DNA of 64,000 nucleotides from Rhodothermaceae bacterium (GTDB lineage Bacteria; Bacteroidota; Rhodothermia; Rhodothermales; Bin80), in the NCBI GenBank assembly GCA_009838195.1, contig VXSC01000011.1, positions 1-64,000 of the forward strand, read 5' to 3'. The notes under the pieces are model-generated. The model ran no database searches. It was not told the DNA's origin and saw only the letters and a list, made by a program, of their open reading frames with translations. The position numbers were made by a program, and so were the translations under genes. Positions 57,113 to 64,000 of this stretch are shown here, one piece after another. Numbering within the stretch: position 1 is the stretch's first letter; every line of letters starts with the position of its first letter.

Positions 57113-57424
57113 ATGTACTGGCCCTTTGCACTCCTGCTTCAAGAGGCAACCTCTCCAGGTTTTGGAGGATTAGGCATGTTCTTGCCGCTTATCCTCATTT
57201 TCGTTGTATTCTATTTCTTCATTATCCGCCCGCAGCAAAAGCGTGAGAAAAAGCGCAAAGCAATGATTGAGGCGGTCCGAAAAGGAGACCGCGTCGTAAC
57301 CGCCGGTGGAATCCACGGGAAGGTTCACCAAGTGGAGAGTGGGGCCACGAGTGTCTTACTGGACGTAGATGGAGGGATTAAGCTCCGAGTTGAAAAGCAA
57401 TCGCTTGCGTCCGTTAAGGAGTGA
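57113..57424 (+). CDS. yajC: Preprotein translocase subunit YajC
   Basis: A 103-residue single-pass inner-membrane protein. It has one membrane helix (MFLPLILIFVVFYFFII) followed at once by the family stretch RPQQKREKKRK, then a cytoplasmic beta domain (KGDRVVTAGGIHGKVHQV). YajC associates with SecDF at the SecYEG channel. I take the ATG at 57113 rather than the TTG at 57104. The SRP RNA gene ends 36 bases upstream and ribBA begins 10 bases downstream, so yajC and ribBA probably share a transcript. Confidence 0.94.
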   Translation: MYWPFALLLQEATSPGFGGLGMFLPLILIFVVFYFFIIRPQQKREKKRKAMIEAVRKGDRVVTAGGIHGKVHQVESGATSVLLDVDGGIKLRVEKQSLASVKE

Positions 57425-57433
57425 AGCGCCTGA

Positions 57434-58678
57434 ATGGGAGTCCCAGGTACGGAAACCTTCGACTCAATTGAGTCTGCCATCGAAGCGATACGCGCTGGTC
57501 GCCTGGTAATCGTAGTAGACGACGAAGACCGCGAAAACGAGGGTGACTTTGTCGGGGCGGCATCTACAGTTACACCCGAGTTGGTCAACTTCATGGCCCA
57601 TGAGGGTCGCGGGTTGATTTGTGTCCCGATGGCTCCAGAGCGTGCTGCTGCCCTTGATCTCAACCTTATGGTTGAGGAAAACACCAGTCTATACAGTACT
57701 CCCTTTACGATACCGGTGGACTATAGCCATGGCACATCAACCGGCATCAGCGCGTCTGATCGCGCAGCAACCATCCAAGCTCTTGCCAGCGACACATCGA
57801 AAGCGGACGATTTTGCACGCCCTGGACATGTCTTCCCGCTGATTGCACGCGAAGGGGGGGTGCTCCGAAGAACCGGGCACACCGAAGCCACGGTGGATCT
57901 CGTGCGTCTTGCCGACCTCGCACCGGTTGGAGTGCTCGTCGAGATCATGAATGCAGATGGTACGATGGCGCGGACTCCCGAGCTATTCAAGATTGCCCGT
58001 GAACACGACATGCGGATCATTACAATCAGCGATCTGGTCGCTTTTCGTATGTCACGGCGGTCTCTGATTAAACGTGTGGCATCCGTCCGGCTTCCGACGC
58101 GATATGGCCTGTTTAACCTTGTTGCCTACGAAGATGAGTCCAACGGTGACACCCATCTGGCACTGTGCATGGGGGAATGGACGGAAGATGATCCCGTTTT
58201 GACACGGGTACATTCCCAGTGCGTGACGGGGGACCTGTTTGGGTCCATTCGCTGTGATTGTGGGGATCAGTTGCATACAGCGATGCAACGTGTCGCGGAG
58301 GAGGGAAGAGGAGTTGTATTATACATGAAGCAGGAAGGGCGTGGAATCGGACTTCTGAATAAATTGCGCGCCTACGAATTACAGGATCAGCAGGGACTGG
58401 ACACAGTGGAGGCGAATAAAGCATTGGGCTTTGATATGGATCACCGGGACTATGGCATCGGATGTCAGATCCTTCGCGACCTGGGAATACGAAAACTGAA
58501 ATTATTGACCAATAACCCGACCAAGCGTGTCGGATTGGACGGGTATGGGCTGGAAATCACCGAAAGCGTAGCAATTGAGATCCCACCCAATCAGGAGAAC
58601 GCCGGCTATTTGCGTACAAAGCGGGATCGTATGGGACATGTTTTACCCAACCTCGACTCACCCCAACGTAAGCTCTAA
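57434..58678 (+). CDS. ribBA: Bifunctional 3,4-dihydroxy-2-butanone 4-phosphate synthase / GTP cyclohydrolase II
   Basis: A 414-residue fusion enzyme that supplies both precursors of riboflavin. The N-terminal RibB half (about 1-205) has VDDEDRENEGDFVGAA, SATD-like SASDRAATI and GHTEATVDL. The C-terminal RibA half (about 210-414) has the zinc ligands in HSQCVTGDLFGSIRCDCG and the GTP-binding MKQEGRGIGLLNK, with YGIGCQILRDLG near the end. Both catalytic halves look complete. It is 10 bases after yajC and 18 bases before the HAD gene's likely ATG. Confidence 0.96.
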   Translation: MGVPGTETFDSIESAIEAIRAGRLVIVVDDEDRENEGDFVGAASTVTPELVNFMAHEGRGLICVPMAPERAAALDLNLMVEENTSLYSTPFTIPVDYSHGTSTGISASDRAATIQALASDTSKADDFARPGHVFPLIAREGGVLRRTGHTEATVDLVRLADLAPVGVLVEIMNADGTMARTPELFKIAREHDMRIITISDLVAFRMSRRSLIKRVASVRLPTRYGLFNLVAYEDESNGDTHLALCMGEWTEDDPVLTRVHSQCVTGDLFGSIRCDCGDQLHTAMQRVAEEGRGVVLYMKQEGRGIGLLNKLRAYELQDQQGLDTVEANKALGFDMDHRDYGIGCQILRDLGIRKLKLLTNNPTKRVGLDGYGLEITESVAIEIPPNQENAGYLRTKRDRMGHVLPNLDSPQRKL

Positions 58679-58696
58679 GGGTTGGCGAACTCAGCA

Positions 58697-59431
58697 ATGG
58701 ATCAAGAGTGTTTGAAGAGGCTACGATCATTCAAGGCTTTGACGTTTGATGTATACGGAACTTTGATTGATTGGGAAACGGGTATCTCAAATGCTTTACA
58801 GCCCTTGACCGACCAAGTTGACCGGAACCTGTCGCGTGATGAAGTTCTGGAGGCACATGCCCGGTACGAGTCATATCAGCAAGCTCTCACACCCTCAAAG
58901 TTGTACCGGGATGTTTTGGCAGTGGTATATCGTCGACTTGCAGAACATTGGCAAATTAATGTGACTTGGGGGGAGTGTTTGCGATATGGCCATTCCGTAC
59001 GCGAGTGGCCGGTTTTTTCTGATTCGGTTGAGTCTTTACAATATTTGAAGGATCATTACCAGCTGTTCGTACTCAGTAATGTCGATAACGATAGTTTTGC
59101 ATGGAGTAACGAAAAACTCGGTGTATCCTTTGATGGGATCTATTTAGCCGAGGATATTGGTAGTTACAAACCGCAGGATCGTAATTTTAATTTTTTGATT
59201 GATCAACTGGCGACACTTGGAATCAATAAGGACGAGATTCTTCACACTGCGGAGAGCATGTTCCACGATCACCTGCCCGCTAACCGTGCAGGGATTGCCA
59301 GCTGTCACATTTACCGGCGATCGAAACAGGATGGATACGGAGCAACCATGCCCCCAACCTCAAAACCGCATTATGATTTCCGATTTACTTCAATGGCAGC
59401 GTTCGTCCGAGCACACCAAGGGGCCACCTAA
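58697..59431 (+). CDS. HAD-superfamily hydrolase, haloacid dehalogenase type II-like
   Basis: A 244-residue HAD enzyme. Motif I is ALTFDVYGTLIDWE with the nucleophilic Asp, motif II LSNVDNDSF, motif III the Lys in YKPQDRNF, and motif IV HTAESMFHDHLPA. A helical cap lies at about 20-90. The subgroup contains 2-haloacid dehalogenases and many phosphatases; the substrate is not evident. A phosphatase step for the riboflavin pathway is missing in many genomes and HAD enzymes can fill it, so its place 18 bases after ribBA is suggestive only. Start at ATG 58697; a TTG at 58682 is in frame. It may be co-transcribed with ribBA. Confidence 0.85.
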   Translation: MDQECLKRLRSFKALTFDVYGTLIDWETGISNALQPLTDQVDRNLSRDEVLEAHARYESYQQALTPSKLYRDVLAVVYRRLAEHWQINVTWGECLRYGHSVREWPVFSDSVESLQYLKDHYQLFVLSNVDNDSFAWSNEKLGVSFDGIYLAEDIGSYKPQDRNFNFLIDQLATLGINKDEILHTAESMFHDHLPANRAGIASCHIYRRSKQDGYGATMPPTSKPHYDFRFTSMAAFVRAHQGAT

Positions 59432-59812
59432 CTTAAGGGATCGGATTTGTTGTAGTGTGCTGTCTGTCAGGGTGCCATCGTTGGGAAAAACCTGATTGGC
59501 TTTAGCTTCCTGGATATAGAGCCGTTGTCATCGATATGAGCTTGTTCAAGAAGCATCTGGCTGTTCATGTCTTCGATACTTAAGTAAACATGTTATTTGA
59601 GGTCGGAGACCTTCCGCCTTCAAGTGCAGTGAGATATTCATGGTGCGTTTACTCAGAAAATCTCCGTGTGAGTTCTGAAATGGGGCCCACCGTCCCAACA
59701 AGAAACTGCCTCAAGTAGAGTATATTAGCAAAATCAATCTCTATCCCTGCTGTACGAGACCTTCTTGCAACGGGCCTCGCTTTTTGAACATCCATTTTCA
59801 AGAATCTGCGCC
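59432..59812. other. Intergenic region, no gene seen
   Basis: About 380 bases between the HAD gene and the gamma-glutamyltransferase gene. A stop-free stretch of some 40 codons on the minus strand (about 59480-59600) has no start codon and may be an old gene fragment, but nothing in it is recognisable. No tRNA or terminator is seen. It must carry the promoter of the next gene. Confidence 0.4.
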
Positions 59813-61645
59813 ATGTTTATTCGCCAAATCCAGTTACTCCTTCTCTGCTGCCTGATTGCCACATCTGCGCAAGCACAACGCACCGCTAAACCAGTGCTGC
59901 ATGGTCGTCACTGGGTTGCAATCACAGGGAAACCGCTCGGAGCCACCGCAGGGGCCATGATGTTTGCAAAAGGAGGAAATGCCGTTGACGCAGCCTGTGC
60001 GATGCTCGGAGCAACGAGCACGATGTGGGATGTACTGAGCTGGGGTGGTGAAACTCAGGCATTGATTTACGATCCGAATCAGAAGAAAGTGGTTGGCATT
60101 AACGCCCTAGGGGCCGCTCCAACGGGGGCAACCACCGAGTTTTATAAAGATCAGGACCTCAAGTATCCCCCCGAATACGGTCCGCTAGCAGCGGTCACAC
60201 CGGGCACGCCTGGGGGACTCATGGTCATGCTCGCAGAATATGGTACGCTGAGCCTCAAGGATGTCTTAGAACCCAGCATTCAAATGGCTGAAGGGTACCC
60301 AATTGAACGATCTGCAGTGCGATCTATCGAGAATCACGCCGAACGCATTGCTGACTGGCCCTACTCAAAACCAGTTTATTTGCCAAACACGGATGATGAG
60401 AACCCTGCCCCAAGAGAGGGTCAGCTTTTCGTGCAGACTGATCTGGCAGAGACACTGCGCAAGCTGGTTGAAGCGGAATCAGCCGCTCTTGAGGCAGGAA
60501 AATCTCGCAAAGAAGCTATCTATGCCGCCTATGACCGTTTCTACAGAGGTGATATAGCTGAAGAGATCGTTCGTGGAACCCAAGAGCAAGGAGGTCTCAT
60601 CACAATGGAGGACTTGGATCAGTGGCAGGTATATGTTGAAGAGCCGGTGGTGACGGATTACAAAGGAATCCAGGTTTACAAGCTTACGTCATGGGTACAG
60701 GGGCCTGTGATGCTACAGGCGTTGAACATGCTTGAAACCATGGACCTTAAGGCAATGGGCTACAACAGTACGCGCTACGTCCATGCGCTGTACCAAGTTA
60801 TGAACATGGCCTTTGCCGACCGCGACTTCTACTATGGAGATCCATACTACCCACCTGCCGAACCAATGGAAGGGCTCCTTTCCAAGGAGTATGCCAACGC
60901 CCGTGTACAGACAATCAATTGGAACGAGAACGACCCGAAGGTCAAACCCGGGGATCCGTATCCGTTTCAGGGAGAGGAAAACCCGTATCTGAATTACCTG
61001 GACCAGTGGCCAGCGGATAGTAGCGATTATGGAAGCGAGATCTCCTACGAGTCTGATTTTTATGCGGGAACCACCTCCATTCAGGCAGCTGATGCGGAAG
61101 GATGGGTTGTCTCAATCACGCCAAGCGGTGGCTGGATCCCCGCGGTCATTGCCGGTGAAACTGGAGTTGGGTTAAGTCAGCGGATGCAAAGTTTTGTGTT
61201 GGATCCCTCCGAGAACCCATTCAACCTGCCCGAGCCGGGCAAGCGGCCACGTGCAACACTGACTCCAGGAATGGCACTCAAAGACGGGCTCCCCTATCTA
61301 TCCTTTGCTGTCCAGGGCGGCGACGGTCAGGACCAGAACCTGCTCCAGTTTTTCCTGAACATCGTTGAATTCGGCATGAATGTACAGGAAGCCGTCGAGG
61401 CGGCCAACATCAACAGCTTTCAGTTAAGGGGCTCCTTTGGTGACCATGAGATCCGCCCGGGACGCCTTTTACTGAATAATGAAGTCCCTAACTGGGTTCG
61501 ACAGGAGCTCCGGGACATGAATTACAGCCTCACGTTTGGTGCACGCACCAGTGGGCCGATTACGGCAATCCAATTTGACCGAAAGCACGGTACGCTATGG
61601 GGTGGTGCGAGCGACCATGGAGATGACTATGGGATTGCGTGGTGA
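59813..61645 (+). CDS. Gamma-glutamyltransferase-family Ntn hydrolase, exported
   Basis: A 610-residue exported enzyme. The ATG at 59813 gives a signal peptide ending AQA before Gln. An in-frame start at 59765 adds 16 residues without purpose. The N-terminal GGNAVDAACAM and the central GTTSIQAADAEG match the gamma-glutamyltransferase fold; the Thr at about 420 in GTTS is expected to be the autocatalytic nucleophile that starts the small subunit. Later marks are GGDGQDQNLLQFFLNI and the terminal TAIQFDR. It differs from E. coli Ggt around the substrate Arg region, so glutathione may not be the substrate; it may process gamma-glutamyl or other peptides in the periplasm. Its last 222 bases are repeated at 63701. 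Confidence 0.85.
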   Translation: MFIRQIQLLLLCCLIATSAQAQRTAKPVLHGRHWVAITGKPLGATAGAMMFAKGGNAVDAACAMLGATSTMWDVLSWGGETQALIYDPNQKKVVGINALGAAPTGATTEFYKDQDLKYPPEYGPLAAVTPGTPGGLMVMLAEYGTLSLKDVLEPSIQMAEGYPIERSAVRSIENHAERIADWPYSKPVYLPNTDDENPAPREGQLFVQTDLAETLRKLVEAESAALEAGKSRKEAIYAAYDRFYRGDIAEEIVRGTQEQGGLITMEDLDQWQVYVEEPVVTDYKGIQVYKLTSWVQGPVMLQALNMLETMDLKAMGYNSTRYVHALYQVMNMAFADRDFYYGDPYYPPAEPMEGLLSKEYANARVQTINWNENDPKVKPGDPYPFQGEENPYLNYLDQWPADSSDYGSEISYESDFYAGTTSIQAADAEGWVVSITPSGGWIPAVIAGETGVGLSQRMQSFVLDPSENPFNLPEPGKRPRATLTPGMALKDGLPYLSFAVQGGDGQDQNLLQFFLNIVEFGMNVQEAVEAANINSFQLRGSFGDHEIRPGRLLLNNEVPNWVRQELRDMNYSLTFGARTSGPITAIQFDRKHGTLWGGASDHGDDYGIAW

Positions 61646-61723
61646 TCTCTCGGTTTTGGCGGACCTATTTTGACGCTCAGACGACTTCTTGATTTTCGAG
61701 CGGCTCTGCTTTGGCACGATAGT
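61424..61723. repeat. Left copy of a 300-base direct repeat (3' end of the GGT gene and beyond)
   Basis: From TTAAGGGGCTCC at 61424 the sequence matches 63701 onward with roughly 90 percent identity by eye and no visible indel, up to the window end. The repeat includes the last 222 bases of the GGT-family gene and the 3' end of the convergent membrane gene. The offset between copies is 2,277 bases. Confidence 0.9.
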
Positions 61724-62027
61724 ACAAAATTGTCTTCCTAGATAACACGACAATCACAAAAACAACCAGCGGCCACTTCATTGAATCAAGTGTAAATAGC
61801 GTATGTGATAGAGTTATTATTTGAATGCCGGCGGCGATATGGATGATCAAACTACTTAAGGAATTGGGACCATTCCTATTATGATATTCGCCAAAATAAT
61901 GTGACCCCCCAAACAGAACAGCGATCAACAGAACAGCCAATGCAATTTCAAATGCAATTAAATCAGATTTATGCGAAATCGCCGGATAAAATTCGATCGG
62001 TATCGGGCTATAGCTTGGATAGTGCAA
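61677..62027 (-). CDS. Hypothetical small membrane protein, convergent to the GGT gene
   Basis: A 116-residue frame with three predicted helices (about 22-41, 56-78 and 84-100) and a short polar C-terminus. No family is recognised. The last 16 codons lie in the duplicated segment, and in the second copy at the window end the reading frame and stop codon remain in register despite many substitutions, which argues that the frame is real. Its 5' third overlaps a plus-strand frame starting at 61901, so one of the two may be shorter than drawn. The start at 62027 is provisional. Confidence 0.5.
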   Translation of the reverse strand: MHYPSYSPIPIEFYPAISHKSDLIAFEIALAVLLIAVLFGGSHYFGEYHNRNGPNSLSSLIIHIAAGIQIITLSHTLFTLDSMKWPLVVFVIVVLSRKTILYYRAKAEPLENQEVV

Positions 62028-62260
62028 ATGATAGCCTGGCGATAGAGTTTAATTTGTCCTATGCCGCGATTGCTTTTCCCATTTTTTATGAAGAAAGAGT
62101 AAGGGATCACTTTGGCCCAAGTCTGGGACAGACTCCAGTTTTGTTTGTCGTTAATTCGCATACAAGCAAGATAATGGATGTTCACAGGCCAATTCCTACC
62201 GACAGTCAAAATCTGAATGCATTCTTCACGCGATGGCACAGAATTCTAGAAATTCAATGA
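61901..62260 (+). CDS. Short unknown protein coupled to the propeller lipoprotein, possibly truncated
   Basis: A 119-residue frame with a GTG start whose TGA overlaps the next ATG (ATGA at 62257-62260), the usual sign of coupled genes. The second half (AAIAFPIFYEERVRDHFG, then TPVLFVVNSHTSKIMDVHRP) resembles the C-terminal part of a thioredoxin-fold protein of the TlpA/AhpC type, but no Cys pair is present and the N-terminal half of that fold is missing. The first 40 residues overlap the minus-strand membrane gene and look unlike coding sequence. It may be the surviving tail of a longer gene. Confidence is limited. Confidence 0.4.
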   Translation: MTPQTEQRSTEQPMQFQMQLNQIYAKSPDKIRSVSGYSLDSANDSLAIEFNLSYAAIAFPIFYEERVRDHFGPSLGQTPVLFVVNSHTSKIMDVHRPIPTDSQNLNAFFTRWHRILEIQ

Positions 62261-63396
62261 AACAATGGCCGATTCACAAAACTTGTGTTGCAGTTATCCT
62301 TTTTTTGGTTCTTGCAAGTTGTCGTGAGAATAATCCTCGAAATAAATCAGCTCGTGTCAATGGTGATTCAGACTCACAGGTCACATTTGAAGAACGAGAG
62401 TTCTCAACGTATGAAAACTGCTCATTTGAGCTTACGTTTCGCGACAGTATTCTATTTGATACACCCTCGGAATTACCTATCGGATATCTGAGTATGGTCA
62501 GTCAGGATGCTTCGAATAATTTCGTAGTTGGCGGCTTAGGACAGCATGTGTTGGTCTTTGATTCTCTTGGCTCCTTCCTGTGGTCTGCGGGTCAGTTTGG
62601 AGGTGGACCAGGGGAGTATTCCTCAAACTATGTTTTTGATACAGATCCTAATGGAACACTCTACATCGTAGATAATGTCACCCGAAGAATCCACCAATAT
62701 GCAGACAGTAAAGAATATGTTAGATCCGCTGCATTGCCCCACAAGTCATCAATAAGGAATATTTCTGCATTTGGTGAGAATCACATCTTCTTGTTGAATG
62801 AGGATTATAGGTTACGAGACTTGCAGCCTTATTCGATACTTCGTTTTAGTTTAGCCGAAGAGAGATTCATTACCTGGGGGAAAATTGATGCAATTTCAAT
62901 CCTTCAGACATTTTTGCAAGGAGGGGGTGTGTCTATTGATCCCAATCGAAAAAAAATTTACTATGGCTATATGGGGGATTATCTAATCCATTCGGCAACG
63001 TTTGATGGAACACATATAGGCGTACTCAACAGTAAACCGAAATATTTCGTCAAAGCCGAAAAGGATCTATTGTTAGAATATTTTGATCAGGATCCGTCCG
63101 AATTTCCTCAATCAGTTAATGGGTATTCAATTGGGGTTTCGTGGGTTATAGCACTTGAGGTTTCATCTACGGGGTTCATCTTTCAACAAATTCTCAAAAA
63201 ATTAGATGAAGATCCCGTAGAAATGTATTTAGAGGTGTGGGATGCTGATGGTCGTAAAGTAACTTCTCAAGTGGAAACACCCGACGAATTACTCCATGTA
63301 GATACAAATACTCTGTACTTTAGGATTGATCTAGAGGAGGAAAACGACAGATATGGGGTAGCAAAGTATACTTCCAGCTTAATTTGTGAATCATAG
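62257..63396 (+). CDS. Lipoprotein with six-bladed beta-propeller
   Basis: A 379-residue lipoprotein from ATG 62257, with signal and lipobox LVLASC (Cys22). The mature chain has repeated short strands of the NHL/6-bladed propeller type: VLVFDSLGSFLWSAGQFG, GGGPGEYS, DPNGTLYIVDNVTRRIHQY (in part) and later LDEDPVEMYLEVWDADG. Similar lipoproteins are numerous in Bacteroidota and related groups and are thought to bind ligands in the periplasm or at the surface, with no assigned reaction. It is AT-richer than the upstream housekeeping genes. An in-frame start at 62233 exists, but the ATGA overlap with the preceding frame favours 62257. It lies inside the presumed duplicated unit. Confidence 0.75.
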   Translation: MKQWPIHKTCVAVILFLVLASCRENNPRNKSARVNGDSDSQVTFEEREFSTYENCSFELTFRDSILFDTPSELPIGYLSMVSQDASNNFVVGGLGQHVLVFDSLGSFLWSAGQFGGGPGEYSSNYVFDTDPNGTLYIVDNVTRRIHQYADSKEYVRSAALPHKSSIRNISAFGENHIFLLNEDYRLRDLQPYSILRFSLAEERFITWGKIDAISILQTFLQGGGVSIDPNRKKIYYGYMGDYLIHSATFDGTHIGVLNSKPKYFVKAEKDLLLEYFDQDPSEFPQSVNGYSIGVSWVIALEVSSTGFIFQQILKKLDEDPVEMYLEVWDADGRKVTSQVETPDELLHVDTNTLYFRIDLEEENDRYGVAKYTSSLICES

Positions 63397-63700
63397 GGAT
63401 TTACGACCGCCACAGAGCAGCACTTTCTGCATGGCACGCGTTCATCTGGGATTTCGGAAAGTCAATGTGTGTTGCAATGAAGATTGAATTATCGAAATCT
63501 GATCGCCAGAAGTTAGAGCCGTTGTCCAACTTCTGGAGCGTTGACCAAAGGGGTTCGTCAGCGTTCACGGATGACTGTAATGGCGGTTAAGGGAATGACG
63601 AAAAGGCACCTGCCGAGGTGTCAGGTCAAGGTTGGGTGCTGATGTCGTCGGTTAGCTCATCTTTAACATGCCGAGATACGGACGACATGTTAAAGATGGG
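63397..63700. other. Intergenic region before the duplication boundary
   Basis: 304 bases with no complete gene. A short plus-strand frame from 63478 (MKIELSKSDRQKLEPL) recalls the first residues of some transposase and regulator N-termini but stops after about 43 codons, so at best it is a remnant. The segment ends in a strong inverted repeat at the boundary of the second repeat copy. Confidence 0.35.
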
Positions 63701-63704
63701 TTAA
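63652..63704. repeat. 19-bp inverted repeat at the duplication boundary
   Basis: The arms 63652-63670 and 63686-63704 pair over 19 positions: 13 perfect pairs nearest the loop (CATCTTTAACATG against CATGTTAAAGATG), then six more including two G-T pairs. The loop is 15 bases. The right arm runs into the first four bases of the second repeat copy (63701). There is no T-tract. It may be the end of a lost mobile element or a structure that favoured the duplication. Confidence 0.7.
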
Positions 63705-63922
63705 GGGGCTCCTTCGGTGAGCATGAGATCCGCCCCGGACGCCTCTTACTGAATAATGAAGTCCCTAACTGGGTTCGACAGGAGCTCCGGGAAACGAATT
63801 ACAGCCTCACGTTTGGTGCACGCACCAGTGGGCCGATTACGGCAATTCAGTTTGACCGGAAGCGCGGTACGCTATGGGGTAGTGCAAGCGATCATGGAGA
63901 TGACTACGGGATTGCGTGGTGA
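63701..63922 (+). pseudogene. 3' fragment of a second gamma-glutamyltransferase-family gene
   Basis: The frame encodes the last 73 residues of the GGT-family protein, nearly identical to the copy ending at 61645 (differences such as D to E, DM to ET, H to R), and ends at the same stop codon. There is no promoter, signal peptide or catalytic Thr, and the frame is preceded by an unrelated inverted repeat. The frame can be read from an ATG at 63668 within that repeat, but a functional protein is very unlikely. Confidence 0.85.
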
Positions 63923-63953
63923 TCTCCCGGTTTTAGCGGGCCTGCATTGACAC

Positions 63954-64000
63954 TCAGGCGACTTCGTGATTTTCGAACAGTTCTGTTTTGGTACGATAAT
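63954..64000 (-). CDS. Second copy of the small membrane gene, C-terminal end only
   Basis: On the minus strand the last 15 codons and stop of a protein homologous to the one at 61677-62027 are visible. The frame is intact relative to that copy, although most codons that differ change the residue (for example Ala to Thr twice, Pro to Leu, Gln to His). The rest lies outside the window. The call rests only on homology to the first copy. Confidence 0.45.
   Translation of the reverse strand, partial: YRTKTELFENHEVA

Larger units (their letters stand above)
63701..64000. repeat. Right copy of the 300-base direct repeat, cut by the window end
   Basis: Matches 61424-61723 with about 90 percent identity by eye and no visible indel. 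It is still homologous at the last base, so the copy continues beyond the window. It includes a gene fragment (63701-63922) and the 3' end of a second copy of the convergent membrane gene. Confidence 0.9.

Noticed and set aside
56948-57142. Open frame antisense across the SRP RNA
   Set aside because: The region is explained by the SRP RNA gene with its conserved loop.
63478-63609. Short frame beginning MKIELSKSDRQ as a transposase start
   Set aside because: Only a vague resemblance over some 15 residues and then a stop; no transposase core or matching terminal repeats on both sides.
1-64000. Search for CRISPR arrays, rRNA genes and tRNA genes
   Set aside because: No regularly spaced repeats of CRISPR type, no rRNA sequence and no convincing tRNA T-loop in any intergenic region.

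Overview
The window reads as an ordinary, gene-dense chromosome segment from a Gram-negative member of the Bacteroidota/Rhodothermota assemblage. The evidence for this placement is a TonB receptor with an N-terminal carboxypeptidase-regulatory-like domain, PKD/OmpA and choice-of-anchor-B secreted proteins, a division (dcw) cluster without murF, murB or ddl, and a GNAT protein of the type found in Bacteroidota arginine loci. A fused lysC-lysA gene and moderate GC content fit a Rhodothermota-like lineage better than classical Bacteroidia, but the exact lineage is inference. No tRNA or 5S/16S/23S rRNA gene, CRISPR array or intact insertion sequence is visible.

Layout. 0.1-6 kb: TonB receptor, an isolated DUF262/HNH (GmrSD-like) protein that may be anti-phage, and a SAM methyltransferase. 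6-22.7 kb: pyrG, then a compact division and wall cluster in one orientation (mraZ, rsmH, ftsL, ftsI, murE, mraY, murD, ftsW, murG, murC, ftsQ, ftsA, ftsZ). It is preceded by a three-copy GTGGG box array that is almost certainly the MraZ operator. 22.7-28.6 kb: rpsT, a PKD/OmpA outer-membrane protein ending at a strong terminator, queG, and a reverse operon (unknown protein, cyclophilin lipoprotein, lysS). 28.6-33.1 kb: a large secreted beta-propeller protein and three small membrane proteins of unknown role, with long non-coding spacers.

33.3-46.7 kb: a dgcN-dgcA pair (N-acetyl-D-glutamate route for D-glutamate), glycogen phosphorylase, an exported protein, then an operon of DPP-IV-like peptidase, N-acyl-D-amino-acid deacylase-like lipoprotein and acyl-CoA carboxylase beta subunit, followed by an MltD-type lytic transglycosylase. 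Together these suggest peptide, D-amino-acid and murein salvage. 47-54.5 kb: an alditol-oxidase-like lipoprotein, the bifunctional aspartokinase/DAP decarboxylase, and a tightly overlapped reverse operon of an overlooked 55-residue zinc-ribbon membrane protein, a RoxA-like ribosomal oxygenase, a Nudix hydrolase and a voltage-gated channel with a zinc-ribbon tail. 54-59.4 kb: GNAT, priA, the SRP RNA gene, yajC, ribBA and a HAD hydrolase. 59.8-64 kb: a gamma-glutamyltransferase-family gene whose 3' end recurs 2,277 bases downstream at the window edge, apparently the start of a second copy of a duplicated unit holding a small membrane gene and a propeller lipoprotein.

The most distinctive items are the zinc-ribbon/RoxA/Nudix/channel operon with its unlisted small gene, the MraZ operator with a 33-base perfect palindrome, the deacylase-like lipoprotein lacking the His-x-His metal ligands near the D-glutamate genes, the orphan DUF262 protein, and the duplication boundary with its 19-bp hairpin.
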